NCBI RefSeq assembly: GCF_004801885.1
Contig: NZ_SSSM01000002.1
Span: forward strand, 1-64,000
DNA length: 64,000 nt
Direction: 5' to 3'
From: Naasia lichenicola
Lineage (GTDB): Bacteria > Actinomycetota > Actinomycetes > Actinomycetales > Microbacteriaceae
In this document: piece after piece, positions 51,351 to 61,297 of the stretch
Layout: each line of letters opens with the position of its first letter
How positions within the stretch are numbered: the stretch's first letter is position 1
Notes under the pieces: model-generated
The model's database searches: none
The model's input: only the letters and a program-made list of their open reading frames with translations
What the model was told of the DNA's origin: nothing
Position numbers and translations under genes: made by a program

Positions 51351-51680
51351 CTAGCGCGCGACCAGATCGGCGTCGAAGTCGAACGACGAGTCTCCGCCGA
51401 ACTGCCGACCGAAGTCGGCGGGGAGGGCGTCGGGCACGTCGATGCCCTCGATGACGGCGAGACGGTCGCCCACCTCGCGCATGATGACCGAGATGGGGGT
51501 GTCGAGCGCGTCGGCGACCGATGCGAGGATCTCGGAGGAGGCCTCCTTCTGACCGCGCTCCACTTCGCTGAGGTAGCCGAGCGCGACGCTCGCGCGGCTC
51601 GCGACCTGGCGGAGGGTGCGTCCCTTCTGCAGACGGAAGTCTCGCAGAACGTCGCCCAGCTCCTGTCGAACTAGGACCAT
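51351..51680 (-). CDS. clgR: ClgR-like XRE transcriptional regulator
   Basis: 109 aa with an XRE helix-turn-helix (GRTLRQVASRASVALGYLSE followed by VERGQKEASSEIL). Sequence and position between recA and pgsA match ClgR (Rv2745c), activator of clp protease and stress genes. The C-terminus ends in ADLVAR, a hydrophobic Ala-containing tail that could be a Clp degron, as known for ClgR. ATG at 51680 has GGAGG at 6-nt spacing. Confidence 0.85.
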   Translation of the reverse strand: MVLVRQELGDVLRDFRLQKGRTLRQVASRASVALGYLSEVERGQKEASSEILASVADALDTPISVIMREVGDRLAVIEGIDVPDALPADFGRQFGGDSSFDFDADLVAR

Positions 51681-51830
51681 GTGACCCTCCTCACGTGTGA
51701 TGCTGCGGCTGATGGGAGCTCGGGTTGGGAAACGATATCCCACCCGTCCTGATGAGACACGTTCAAATCTAATGACGCGTCGTGAGTATTGCGTGTGAAC
51801 ACGTGAGATGTAACCTGACGGAAACTTGCG

Positions 51831-52409
51831 CTATTCCGACTCAACCTGTGTCGGGACTGGGAGATCGAGGGCATCGACGAGCGCCCTCTCGCTGAGCCGC
51901 TCCCACACCAGCTCGAGTGCCGCCTCCACCGTCCGAACGCGGACATGGCCGCGGTCGCCAGCCAGGAAGAGACCGCGCACCTCGCTGCCGGTCGACGTGA
52001 CGACCGCCACGTACACCTCCCCCACCGCATGCCCGTCCTGTGGCTCGGGTCCCGCCACCCCGGTCGTCGCGACGCCGTAGTCCGAGCCGCACAGCTCGCG
52101 GACACCCGCCGCCATCTCCACGGCCACATCGGGATGCACGGCGCCGTGCTCGGCCAGCAGGGATTCGTCCACGCGCAGCAGGTCGTGCTTGAGGTCGGTC
52201 GCATAGGCGATGAGGCCACCGCGCAGCACGGCCGACGCCCCCGGCACGTCGACGAGGGCCGAGGCCACGAGCCCGCCCGTCAACGATTCCGCGGTCGCGA
52301 TGCTCAGACCGCGCTCCTGCATGGCCCGCACGATGTCGGCGGCCCGCCCGCCGGTCCTGGCGTCGCTCCCGGACCCGATCGCGCCGTCGCTCATCGCGCC
52401 GATGCTCAT
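51831..52409 (-). CDS. cinA: CinA-family nicotinamide-nucleotide amidohydrolase
   Basis: 192 aa, only the C-terminal CinA/PncC domain: SIATAESLTGGLVASALVDV with the catalytic Ser, YATDLKHDLL and GVATTGVAGPEPQDG. It deamidates NMN for pyridine nucleotide salvage. The ATG at 52409 overlaps the pgsA stop (ATGA). Confidence 0.92.
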   Translation of the reverse strand: MSIGAMSDGAIGSGSDARTGGRAADIVRAMQERGLSIATAESLTGGLVASALVDVPGASAVLRGGLIAYATDLKHDLLRVDESLLAEHGAVHPDVAVEMAAGVRELCGSDYGVATTGVAGPEPQDGHAVGEVYVAVVTSTGSEVRGLFLAGDRGHVRVRTVEAALELVWERLSERALVDALDLPVPTQVESE

Positions 52410-53119
52410 CGTCCCGTCGCCCTGCTGCTGGCATTGTGCCGATAGGCCTGGACGAGGTAGTCGATGCCGGTCACGACGGTGAGCACGACCGCTATCGACA
52501 TGAGCGCCACGTCGGCGCCCATGATCCAGGGCACGGCGCCCGGTGCGCCCATCGCCTGAGCGGTGCCGGCGAAGGGGGCGAGGGCGGCGGAGATCGCGAC
52601 CGACTGCGCGACGGTCTTCAGCTTGCCTCCGCGGGAGGCCGGGATCACCCGGTCCCTCAGCAGGCTGAACCGCATCACGGTGATGCCGATCTCGCGGACG
52701 AGCACCACGATGGTTACCCACCACGGCAGCTCGCCGATGATGCTCAGCGACACGAGTGCTCCGCCGGTGAGGACCTTGTCCGCGATCGGATCGAGGATGA
52801 TGCCGACGTCGGTGACCAGGTTGCGGCGTCGGGCGACCTGGCCATCGACCCCATCGGTGGCGATCGCCAGCACGAACAGCACCGTCGCGACCCAGCGGAG
52901 GGTGACATCCTGTCCGCCGTCGATGAGCACCAGCCAGATGAAGACCGGCGCGAGCAGGATGCGGGCGATGGTGATGAGGTTGGCCAGATTGCCGTCGCTG
53001 GCCTTGCCGTCACCCTTCTCGATGACGCGGCCGCGAGCCCGTTCGACGACCTCCGCGCGGGCGCGGCGCGCAGTCTCCCTGGCTCGCTCTCGGGCGTCTC
53101 CGCCGTCGCTCCGCGACAC
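52406..53119 (-). CDS. pgsA: CDP-diacylglycerol-glycerol-3-phosphate 3-phosphatidyltransferase
   Basis: 237 aa, several transmembrane helices. CDP-alcohol phosphatidyltransferase motif with D89, D92-G93, A96-R97, G106, D110 and D114. A basic, charged N-terminus of about 40 residues precedes the membrane domain. It makes phosphatidylglycerol phosphate. GTG at 53119 follows GGGAG with 6-nt spacing. Confidence 0.92.
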   Translation of the reverse strand: MSRSDGGDARERARETARRARAEVVERARGRVIEKGDGKASDGNLANLITIARILLAPVFIWLVLIDGGQDVTLRWVATVLFVLAIATDGVDGQVARRRNLVTDVGIILDPIADKVLTGGALVSLSIIGELPWWVTIVVLVREIGITVMRFSLLRDRVIPASRGGKLKTVAQSVAISAALAPFAGTAQAMGAPGAVPWIMGADVALMSIAVVLTVVTGIDYLVQAYRHNASSRATGR

Positions 53120-53291
53120 CTGCTGCTCCCGACCGCTCGGCCATGCCGTTGCCGGCTCGGCGCATCATTGGTGAGTCCAGACTAGTTGACGGGCCGCTCA
53201 TCGACCGCTGGGAGAACGACCCCGGCCGCGCCGTCACAGCGCGTCCGAGAGCGCTGTGCGCGAGCCGCAGCCGAGCTCAGTCGCGGCGGGC

Positions 53292-56186
53292 TCAGTCGCG
53301 GCCGGTCAGCCCCCACATGTCCTCGTCCGACTCGGCCTCGACGACCTCGAGGCCGGCATACATCTCGTCGACGGCGTCGAGCGTCGGCTGCTGCGCCGCC
53401 GCCGGCTTCGCACTCCCGCCAGCGGACGGGGCACCTGAGGAGCCGGCGCCCGTCGTGCTGCCGTTGCGGATGCCGGCGAGCACGCCGGGCAGTCCTTCGG
53501 GCTGGACGAGCACGTCGCGCGCCTTGGAGCCCTCCGACGGGCCGACGATGTTGCGCGACTCCATGAGGTCCATCAGGCGCCCGGCCTTCGCGAAGCCGAC
53601 GCGCAGCTTGCGCTGCAGCATCGATGTGGAGCCGAACTGACTGGTCACGACGAGCTCGATGGCGGCGACCAGCAGGTCGAAGTCGTCGCCGATGTCGGCG
53701 TCGATCTCCTTCTTCTCGACCACGACCGCGACGTCCTCGCGATAGTCGGGGCGCGCCTGCTTGGTGCAGTGCTCGACGACGCGGGCGATCTCGGCCTCGT
53801 TGACCCATGCGCCCTGCACGCGGATGGCCTTGGAGGCGCCGCTGGGCAGGAAGAGCCCGTCGCCCTGGCCGATGAGCTTGTCGGCGCCGGGCTGATCGAG
53901 GATGACCCGGGAGTCGGTGACGCTGGTCACCGCGAAGGCGAGGCGGGACGGCACGTTGGCCTTGATCAGGCCGGTGACGACGTCGACGCTCGGGCGCTGC
54001 GTGGCGAGCACGAGGTGGATGCCGGATGCGCGCGCGAGCTGCGTGATGCGCACGATCGAGTCCTCGACGTCGCGCGGGGCGACCATCATCAGGTCGGCGA
54101 GCTCGTCGACCACGACCAGCAGGTACGGGTATGGCTTGAGCACGCGCTCGCTGCCCGGGGGCAGGACGACCTCCTTCGCCACGATCGCGGCGTTGAAGTC
54201 GTCGATGTGCCGGAAGCCGAACGACTCGAGGTCGTCGTAGCGCATGTCCATCTCCTTCACGACCCACTGCAGCGCTTCGGCCGCCTTCTTGGGGTTCGTG
54301 ATGATGGGCGTGATCAGGTGCGGCACTCCGGCGTATGCCGTGAGCTCGACGCGCTTGGGGTCGATGAGGATCATCCGCACCTCGTCGGGCGTCGCCCGCA
54401 TGAGCAGGCTCGTGACCATCGAGTTGACGAAGGACGACTTGCCCGCGCCTGTCGATCCGGCGACCAGGAGATGGGGCATCTTGGCGAGATTCGCGACGAC
54501 GAAGCCGCCCTCGACGTCCTTGCCGACGCCGATGGTCATGGGATGCGCGCTCTTGGTGGCGGCCGCGGAGCGCAGCACGTCACCGAGGGCGACCGTCTCG
54601 CGGTCGGGGTTCGGGATCTCGATGCCGATCGCGCTCTTGCCCGGGATGGGCGAGAGGATGCGGACCTCGTTGCTCGCGACGGCGTAGGAGATGTTCTTGG
54701 CGAGGGCGGTGACTCGCTCGACCTTGACGCCGGGCCCGACCTCGATCTCGTAGCGGGTGACCGTGGGACCGCGGGAGAAGCCGGTGACGGTCGCGTCGAC
54801 GTTGAACTGGCTCATCACGTTGGTGATCGCCTGCTTGACCTCCTCGTTGGCGGCCGTCGCCTCCTTGGGAGGCGGGCCCTGCGAGAGGGAGTTGACCGGG
54901 GGAAGCCGGTACTTGCCGTTGGGGATGGGCGTCGCCATCCGATCGACCGCGATGGTCTCCCCCGCGCCGGCGGCGGGGATGAGGATGGCGGTGGCCGCGA
55001 TGTCGTCCTCGCGGATGCCGGTGGCGCCGACGGACAGCTCGCCGGTCACCCGGTCCACTGCGCGCTCGGCCTTGAGCATGTCCTCGAACAGCTCGATCCC
55101 GAAGTCGCCGCTGTCGCTCTGGTCGTCGGCGGGACCTGAGCCGGGGATGGCACCCGAGACCCCTCCCGTGAGACCGCCGGCCACGGCCGGGCCCGTGTGC
55201 GGCGCGTTGAGCGGGCTGAAGATGTCGGTCGCCGACGTGCCCACGATCGGGGTGTCGTAGGCGGGCTCGGCCTCGCGCTTCTTGCCGCGGCGCCACCACG
55301 GCAGGTTGTCGGGGTCGGGCTCGGAATCGATCGTGAAGTCGGGGATGGCGGTGGTCGTCGCTCCGGAGCCGGTGCTGCGCGCAGCGCGGCCTCGTGGCGC
55401 GGGCTCCGGCTCGGGCGCCTCGGCACCGAAGAGGTAGTTGTAGAGCTCCTCCAGGCGCTGGCCGACCCGGTTCGGCGGAGTGCGGGTGATGATGAAGACC
55501 GAGAGCAGGGCCAGCGCGCTCATCACGATGGTCGCCCCGACGGGCGTGATGGCCGAGGTGAGGAAGTCGGCCACGACCCAGCCGAAGACTCCGCCGCCCT
55601 GCGCGAGCGTGTCGATGCCCTCCCACGGGAGCGGTGTCCCGCCGTAGATGTGGCAGATGCCGGCCATGGAGACCAGCAGGATGGCAAGGCCGATCCCGAT
55701 GCGTCCGTTGTCGTTGACGGAGCTCGGGTGACGGAACAGCCAGATCGAGAAGACGAAGAGGATGACGGGCAGCGCGAACGCGACGCGGCCGATCAGCCCG
55801 CCGAAGGTCCACATGTCGAGGGTGATCGCGATGGGCTTGCCGACGCCGAACCATTCGACGAAGGCGCCGATGACGGCGAGCACCAGGAGCAGGAACGGGA
55901 TCCCGTCGCGGCGCTCCTCCTTGGCGAGCGACTCGGGGCCCATGGCGCGGGCGGCTGCGCCGGCGACGTGGGCGAGGCCCAGCCAGGCGCGGGCGATGAG
56001 GCCCTGCTCCTCCTGGACGACCGGATACTTCTTGGTGCGCGACGAGGTGGCGTTGGCGCGCGTGCCGGAGCCCGTGCGCGCCGAGCCGGTGCGGGTGGTG
56101 CCGGTCGATCGCGCCGCGTTCGTCGTCTTCTTCGCACCCGTGCCCGTTGTGCGGGCACGACTGGGAGACCTGCCACTCTGAGCCAT
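53292..56186 (-). CDS. ftsK: DNA translocase FtsK/SpoIIIE
   Basis: 964 aa. Basic Ser/Thr/Arg-rich N-terminus (1-60), four to five membrane helices (about 90-240), an acidic linker, then the RecA-like motor with Walker [10 protein letters not shown] near residue 580 and Walker [12 protein letters not shown] near 690. The gamma winged-helix domain ([20 protein letters not shown]) reads KOPS-like sites. A 55-residue tail follows. It clears chromosomes through the septum and activates XerCD. ATG lies 6 nt after TATCGT. Confidence 0.96.
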   Translation of the reverse strand: MAQSGRSPSRARTTGTGAKKTTNAARSTGTTRTGSARTGSGTRANATSSRTKKYPVVQEEQGLIARAWLGLAHVAGAAARAMGPESLAKEERRDGIPFLLLVLAVIGAFVEWFGVGKPIAITLDMWTFGGLIGRVAFALPVILFVFSIWLFRHPSSVNDNGRIGIGLAILLVSMAGICHIYGGTPLPWEGIDTLAQGGGVFGWVVADFLTSAITPVGATIVMSALALLSVFIITRTPPNRVGQRLEELYNYLFGAEAPEPEPAPRGRAARSTGSGATTTAIPDFTIDSEPDPDNLPWWRRGKKREAEPAYDTPIVGTSATDIFSPLNAPHTGPAVAGGLTGGVSGAIPGSGPADDQSDSGDFGIELFEDMLKAERAVDRVTGELSVGATGIREDDIAATAILIPAAGAGETIAVDRMATPIPNGKYRLPPVNSLSQGPPPKEATAANEEVKQAITNVMSQFNVDATVTGFSRGPTVTRYEIEVGPGVKVERVTALAKNISYAVASNEVRILSPIPGKSAIGIEIPNPDRETVALGDVLRSAAATKSAHPMTIGVGKDVEGGFVVANLAKMPHLLVAGSTGAGKSSFVNSMVTSLLMRATPDEVRMILIDPKRVELTAYAGVPHLITPIITNPKKAAEALQWVVKEMDMRYDDLESFGFRHIDDFNAAIVAKEVVLPPGSERVLKPYPYLLVVVDELADLMMVAPRDVEDSIVRITQLARASGIHLVLATQRPSVDVVTGLIKANVPSRLAFAVTSVTDSRVILDQPGADKLIGQGDGLFLPSGASKAIRVQGAWVNEAEIARVVEHCTKQARPDYREDVAVVVEKKEIDADIGDDFDLLVAAIELVVTSQFGSTSMLQRKLRVGFAKAGRLMDLMESRNIVGPSEGSKARDVLVQPEGLPGVLAGIRNGSTTGAGSSGAPSAGGSAKPAAAQQPTLDAVDEMYAGLEVVEAESDEDMWGLTGRD

Positions 56187-56318
56187 TCGGCCACGATACG
56201 TCGGGGGCGCGACACGGACCGGGTGACACGCAGCGGTCCTCGGAGGATCACTCCGAAGGACGGCGAATCAGGCCCCCATCAGGCCCGCGGCGACTCCCCC
56301 ACGACCGGAGGGCGCCGC

Positions 56319-56810
56319 TCAGTTCAGGCTGCGGACCATGACGTCGGAGGTCTCGCCGGAGCTCAGCACGGTGAACCCCTCGCTGCGATAGAGCCGCTGG
56401 GCGAAGTTGCCGTGCTCGACGCTGAGGCTGATCCGGGCGTGACCCGACTCGGCCGCCTTGCGGAGCAGTCCCTGCAGCAGCGCCCGCCCGACGCCGCGCG
56501 CTCGCCACATCGGTCGCACGCCGAGGGTCAGTTCCGGCACGCCCGCGGTCACGTAGCCGAAGCCGGGGCGGTCCGCCGACATGAGCCGGTACCACGCGGC
56601 GCCGATGACCTCGCCCTCCGGCGTCTCGGCCACCAGGCCGCCGTCTCCCGGACGGGGCCAGCCCGCCACGTAGCGGCTGCGGACCGGGTGCGAGAGCACG
56701 TTGACCCGCGGCTCGATGCGGTTCGAATTCCAGTTGGCGGCCTCGACGAGGGCCTCGCTGAGCGCGAGAGTGTCTGCAGGACCGGCGTCCCGGATCTGAA
56801 ATCCGCTCAC
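56319..56810 (-). CDS. GNAT N-acetyltransferase
   Basis: 163 aa. Conserved acetyl-CoA motif A is LGVRPMWRARGVGRALLQGL and the C-terminal YRSEGFTVL completes a GNAT fold. Substrate unknown. The start is uncertain: GTG at 56810 fits the family N-terminus (FQIRDAGPADT), while the frame stays open to 56876. Confidence 0.85.
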   Translation of the reverse strand: MSGFQIRDAGPADTLALSEALVEAANWNSNRIEPRVNVLSHPVRSRYVAGWPRPGDGGLVAETPEGEVIGAAWYRLMSADRPGFGYVTAGVPELTLGVRPMWRARGVGRALLQGLLRKAAESGHARISLSVEHGNFAQRLYRSEGFTVLSSGETSDVMVRSLN

Positions 56811-56917
56811 GATGCAACTCTGCCACACGCGGAACCGCGGGATGATGCCCCGATCAGGCAATTCACCCGCTCGCACGAGCCGGGCAACCGCCTCGCCGAT
56901 GCCCGGTGACCCGACGG

Positions 56918-58153
56918 TCAGTAGCGCAGGGCGTCGATCACCTTCACCCGCACCGCGACGAGGGCGGGGATCAAGCCGGCCAGCGCTCCGACGGCCGTGG
57001 CTGCCGCGAGGCCGACGAAGGCCGCGGAGGTCGGGAAGGCCGGAACATCCGCCACCCCCTGGCTGATGAAGCCTTCGGTGATCGGGTTCTTGATCAGCAG
57101 GATCGCCAGCATGACCCCGACCACTCCGGCAGCGACCGTCGCCACGACGCTCTCCATCATCACCGCGAAGAACACCCGGCCGGCGGTCGCGCCGAAGGTG
57201 CGGCGGATGCCGATCTCCCGGATCCTCGTTCGGACCGTGACGAGGGCGATGTTCACGAGTCCGAGGGCACCGAGCAGAAGCACCAGCAGCGCGATGCCGC
57301 CGACGATGAGCTGCACCTGGGCCAGCGACTGCGCGTTCTGCTCGGCGAAGTCCTGGCGGTACGACTGCACCTGGACGCCGTCGCCGAGTTGAGCGCCCAT
57401 GTCGTCGGCGATGCGAGTGCCGAGCTGGTCGGACACGTCGGGCGGCAGCCAGGCCTCGAACTGCGGCGGGCCGTACTGCTCAGCCGCGCCGGGCTCCGCG
57501 AGCAGCGCCGCCTGGTCGGCGAGCATGTACATCGAGGGATCCACCTCGTACGTGTACGACGGGACCACGCCGACGACGACCGCCGTGGTGTCCTGTCGCC
57601 CTGGCAGGACGACGGTGGGGTGGGTACGCAGGTCGGGCTTGCCGATCCGCTCCCAGAAGCGCTCGTTCACCACGAGCGCGGGCGCGAGCCGTGTCTCATC
57701 CGATTCGGTGAACCAGTGCCCGCTCACGAGCTTGATCCGATGCATCTCGGCGAACGGCACGTCGACGGTCTGCACCTGGACGGACTGCTTGCCGTCGACG
57801 AAGCGGACGATCTGCGACGTGTAGCCGTGCTCGCTGGCGTAGTCCACGCCGTAGCGATCGACGGCCTCGTCGAAAGCGCCGCGCAGCGCAGTCGCGTCGA
57901 TGACGCTCCCATCGTCGGTGAACGCGCTGATCGACATGGTCGCCGCGCGCCCGCCCTGCTGCTCGCTCTGCTCGCGCAGTGTCTGCTCGGCGATCCCGCC
58001 CGCCGCCACCACAGCGGTCAGGGCAGCGACGGCCACACCGACGCCGATCAGTGAGAGCAGCACGCGGCCGCGGTGCACCCGCAGCTCCGACCACGCCTCG
58101 GAGACCGCCCCGACCAGGTTGGTCAGCAGGCGGCTGACGAAGCCGCCGTTCAC
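56918..58153 (-). CDS. ABC transporter permease, MacB/FtsX type
   Basis: 411 aa. An N-terminal membrane helix (28-50), an extracytoplasmic MacB-type domain and three C-terminal helices with the FtsX pattern VRTRIREIGIRRTFGATAGR. It forms an export complex with the preceding ATPase and adaptor, to whose genes it is coupled (GTGA). Such systems move peptides, lipids or antibiotics outward or work as mechanotransmitters; the cargo is unknown. Confidence 0.9.
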   Translation of the reverse strand: MNGGFVSRLLTNLVGAVSEAWSELRVHRGRVLLSLIGVGVAVAALTAVVAAGGIAEQTLREQSEQQGGRAATMSISAFTDDGSVIDATALRGAFDEAVDRYGVDYASEHGYTSQIVRFVDGKQSVQVQTVDVPFAEMHRIKLVSGHWFTESDETRLAPALVVNERFWERIGKPDLRTHPTVVLPGRQDTTAVVVGVVPSYTYEVDPSMYMLADQAALLAEPGAAEQYGPPQFEAWLPPDVSDQLGTRIADDMGAQLGDGVQVQSYRQDFAEQNAQSLAQVQLIVGGIALLVLLLGALGLVNIALVTVRTRIREIGIRRTFGATAGRVFFAVMMESVVATVAAGVVGVMLAILLIKNPITEGFISQGVADVPAFPTSAAFVGLAAATAVGALAGLIPALVAVRVKVIDALRY

Positions 58154-58854
58154 GCGGGCACCACCGGCCGGGTCAGGGTGGTGGTGAGGTGGCCGGCGTC
58201 GAGGCGGTAGTGGCGATCGGCCCGGGCGGCGATGTTGGGATCGTGGGTGATGGTCACGAGGGCGGCATCGGTGCGCGCGGCGACCCCTTCGAGCAGCTCC
58301 ATCACCGACTGCCCGGTGTCGAGGTCGAGCGCTCCCGTCGGCTCGTCGGCGAGGATCAGCTGCGGTCGGCGCACGAGCGCGCGTGCGATGGCGACGCGCT
58401 GCTGCTCACCGCCGGAGAGCCGGTCGGGCGTCGAGTCGAGCCGATGGCCGAGGCCCACGCTCTCGAGCATCTCGGTGGCGATCGCCTTCCGTCGCCAGAA
58501 GTCGCGGCCGGAGTCGTAGAGCAGCGGCGTCATCACGTTCTCGAGGGCGGTGCGCCTCGCGAGCAGGTTGAACTGCTGGAAGACGAATCCGATCCGCTGT
58601 CCCCGGATCCGATCGCGGATGCTCGAGCTGAACCTCCGCGCGTCGCGCTCGTCGAAGTGCACGGTTCCCTCGCTCGGAGAATCGATCAGCCCGAGGATGT
58701 TCATCAGGGTCGACTTGCCCGAGCCCGATCGGCCGACGATCGAGACCCGATCGCCTCCGTCCACCTCGAAGTCGATCCCCGAGAGGATCGTCAGCCGCCC
58801 TCCGTCGGGCAGGGTGACCACCCGGGTGACCCCGTCGAGTCGGATGATGCTCAT
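58150..58854 (-). CDS. ABC transporter ATP-binding protein, MacB/LolD type
   Basis: 234 aa. Walker A GRSGSGKST, Q-loop FVFQQFNLL, signature LSGGEQQRVAIARAL, Walker B LILADEPTGALD and H-loop VTITHD. Start and stop overlap the neighbours by 4 nt (ATGA, GTGA). Confidence 0.95.
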   Translation of the reverse strand: MSIIRLDGVTRVVTLPDGGRLTILSGIDFEVDGGDRVSIVGRSGSGKSTLMNILGLIDSPSEGTVHFDERDARRFSSSIRDRIRGQRIGFVFQQFNLLARRTALENVMTPLLYDSGRDFWRRKAIATEMLESVGLGHRLDSTPDRLSGGEQQRVAIARALVRRPQLILADEPTGALDLDTGQSVMELLEGVAARTDAALVTITHDPNIAARADRHYRLDAGHLTTTLTRPVVPA

Positions 58855-59912
58855 TTGGCGATGACGCCGGTGTCGGAGCAGGTGATGTTGCCCGAGCCGT
58901 CGTCGAAGCAGCCGCCGCCGACGTCGATCGGGGCGTTGGCGTTGGGGGTGAACTGCAGGATCGCCTGGCCCTCGTCGAGCCCGCTGACCACCTGCACCAT
59001 GGTGCCGTCGGTCAGGCCGAGGGTGACGTCGCGCTGCTCGGTGCTGCCGTCCTCGAGCACGGCGTAGACGACGCCGGTCTGCGCTCCGCCGTCGACCGCG
59101 GTGGTGGGGATGGTGAGGACGTTCTCGGCGGAGCCCGCCGGGATGGTGATCGTGGCGGTCAGGCCCGAGAACACCTTGACGTCGCCGGGAACCGCGCAGC
59201 GCACCGTCGCGCTGCCGCCCGTCGATCCGCTGCCGTCGCCCGTTCCCCCTCCCGTTCCCGAGTCGGTCTGTCCGGCGAGCGGGCTGGTGATGCTGAGCCC
59301 GGTGCAGGTGAACGGGGCGGGCCCGCCGGCGATGGTCACGGACGCCTCGGTCGGCTGATCCAGCAGCCGGTACTGCTGCTGAGGGCTGAGCGAGCCGGAG
59401 ACCGAGAAGGTCGGCGGCGCGACCTGACCGGTGGTGTCGCCGATGTTCACGGCCTGTCCGTGCAGCACGGTGAGCGAGCTGAGCACGCCCGCAGCAGGCG
59501 CGAAGACCTTCGCGTAGGTGATGACCGGCTTGGGCTGGGTGACGGTCGGGTTGCCCATGGCGTCGGTCGACTCCACCGGGTCCTGCACGGTCTCGACCTT
59601 GATGTCGTAGATCTTGTCGCCCGCTGCGACAGTGGCGCCCTGCTGGATGAAGATCTCGTCCACGGTCCCCGCCCCGGTGGAGCGGACCGGCACGGCGGCG
59701 TCCGCGGAGACGGTGCCGTCGAGGGTCACGTCGTTGACGATGGTGCCGATCACGGCGGTCACCTGCGGATCGGTGATCGATCCGGTGGGAACCGCGGGCC
59801 CGTCGCCCGCAGCCGGGTCGGCGAAGAACGCGACCTTCACGAGGGCGACGGCGATCGCCGCGAACACGACGAGCCGAAGGATCGGGAAGACCCACTTGCG
59901 CCAGACGCCCAC
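58851..59912 (-). CDS. Periplasmic-adaptor-like subunit (HlyD/MacA family) of ABC exporter
   Basis: 353 aa. One N-terminal transmembrane anchor (about 9-28), biotinyl-lipoyl-like halves (GAGTVDEIFIQQGATVAAGD, VFAPAAGVLSSLTVLHGQAV) and a beta-barrel region. A Gly/Ser/Thr-rich insertion (about 220-240) interrupts it. The GTG at 59912 has GGAG at 6-nt spacing; a GTG 4 codons upstream does not. Confidence 0.87.
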   Translation of the reverse strand: MGVWRKWVFPILRLVVFAAIAVALVKVAFFADPAAGDGPAVPTGSITDPQVTAVIGTIVNDVTLDGTVSADAAVPVRSTGAGTVDEIFIQQGATVAAGDKIYDIKVETVQDPVESTDAMGNPTVTQPKPVITYAKVFAPAAGVLSSLTVLHGQAVNIGDTTGQVAPPTFSVSGSLSPQQQYRLLDQPTEASVTIAGGPAPFTCTGLSITSPLAGQTDSGTGGGTGDGSGSTGGSATVRCAVPGDVKVFSGLTATITIPAGSAENVLTIPTTAVDGGAQTGVVYAVLEDGSTEQRDVTLGLTDGTMVQVVSGLDEGQAILQFTPNANAPIDVGGGCFDDGSGNITCSDTGVIAK

Positions 59913-60182
59913 TGGGCACTCCACTTCTCCGGCGCCGGGGCAGCACCGTCAAGCCCAGACACTATGAGATGCGGAAGAACCTCGGCGTCAGCGCCACGGT
60001 TGAGCAGGTCATCCCAGCGGATGATTCCGACACGCCGACGGGGCCCAGACGACGCGCCGCCGTGACCCCGTCGAAACCTCATCCGGATAGCGTTGAGGCA
60101 CCCACGCACCGCAGCTCCCCTTCGCTCCGTCTCCGTTCCCCTGCCGCCAGCCTCACAAGCTCACCCACTTGGACTGACACCT

Positions 60183-61178
60183 ATGGCCAAACACCGCCGT
60201 CGCGCAGCCGTCATCACCATCAAGACGGCCGCCGTCGCCGGGATCGTCCTGCTGCTCGGCGGCCTGGGCATCACCGCGTACGCGTTCACGCTCTCGCAGT
60301 CCTTCGACAACGGGCGGACGGTGATCGACAGCGCCTTCCCGAGCGACGAGCTGCGCCCCGCGGCGCTCGGCGGCACGGCCGGGAACGCGCAGAACATCCT
60401 GCTCCTGGGCGCCGACGAGGCGGGCTGGGACGCATCCGATGGCGAGGCCGGAGCGACGCTCGACGGTCAGCGCTCGGACACGATCATCGTCCTGCACGTC
60501 CCCGCCAGCCGCACGCACATCTACGCGATCTCGATCCTCCGCGACAGCTGGGTCGACATCCCTGGGCACGGGATGAACAAGATCAACGCAGCGCTCGCCC
60601 TGGGAGGCATCCCGCTCATGGTGCAGACGGTCGAGACGCTGCTGGACGTCCGGATGGATCACGTCGCCGCCGTCTCATTCGAGGGCTTCGAGGGGCTCAC
60701 CGACGCCCTCGGCGGGGTGAGCGTCGACAACACCGTCGCCTTCGAGGCGGACGGCGAGACGTTCGCCGTCGGCACCCAGCTGCTCGACGGCGAGGAGGCG
60801 CTCGCCTACGTGCGGGGCCGCTCGGAGTTCCCCGATGGCGACATCCAGCGGGTCAAGAACCAGCAGGCGTACATCAAAGGCGTGCTGCGCGGGATCCTCA
60901 CCCCGGAGACGCTGCTCAACCCGACGACGCTGTCCGCCCTGGTCTCGTCGATCACGCCGTTCGTGCAGGTCGATGCCGACATGAACTCGACCTACATCTC
61001 CGGGCTGGCGCTCGAGCTGCGGTCGGTGCGATCGGGCGACATCACGTTCTCGACGGCGCCGATCTCGGGCCCCGCCACATCGGACGACGGCCAGGCGATC
61101 CTCGAGCTCGACGACGCGGGCATGGCCGAGCTCGAGAACGCGCTCAAGACGGACACCTTCGACCTGCTCGACCGCTAG
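60183..61178 (+). CDS. LytR-CpsA-Psr family glycopolymer ligase
   Basis: 331 aa. Basic cytoplasmic N-terminus, one transmembrane helix (about 13-36) and an extracytoplasmic LCP domain with RSDTIIVLHV, SILRDSWVDIPG, KINAALALGG and YVRGRSEFPDGDIQR, including the conserved Arg and Asp residues for polyprenyl pyrophosphate. It attaches cell-wall polymers to peptidoglycan. Divergent from the ABC exporter; the 270-bp gap holds a TAGCGT -10-like box at 60088-60093. The start has no clear Shine-Dalgarno. Confidence 0.92.
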   Translation: MAKHRRRAAVITIKTAAVAGIVLLLGGLGITAYAFTLSQSFDNGRTVIDSAFPSDELRPAALGGTAGNAQNILLLGADEAGWDASDGEAGATLDGQRSDTIIVLHVPASRTHIYAISILRDSWVDIPGHGMNKINAALALGGIPLMVQTVETLLDVRMDHVAAVSFEGFEGLTDALGGVSVDNTVAFEADGETFAVGTQLLDGEEALAYVRGRSEFPDGDIQRVKNQQAYIKGVLRGILTPETLLNPTTLSALVSSITPFVQVDADMNSTYISGLALELRSVRSGDITFSTAPISGPATSDDGQAILELDDAGMAELENALKTDTFDLLDR

Positions 61179-61216
61179 CCGGCGCCTCGCCAGCTGCCGC
61201 CTCGCGCTGTCCGGGT

Positions 61217-61252
61217 GTCCTCGCGCGGTGGGTATGCGGACCGCGCGAGGAC
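61217..61252. terminator. Hairpin between LCP gene and rnj
   Basis: Perfect 13-bp arms GTCCTCGCGCGGT and complement with a 10-nt loop, in the convergent gap. A third copy of the arm core (ACCGCGCGAG) follows at 61259-61268. Likely a bidirectional terminator without T-tract. Confidence 0.6.
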
Positions 61253-61297
61253 GTGCGTACCGCGCGAGCCGAGCGCTCGGAGCGGCGGCCCTGGCGG

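Noticed and set aside
56811-56876. Longer start for the GNAT protein
   Set aside because: The extra 22 residues do not resemble a GNAT N-terminus, and the GTG at 56810 begins the conserved strand.
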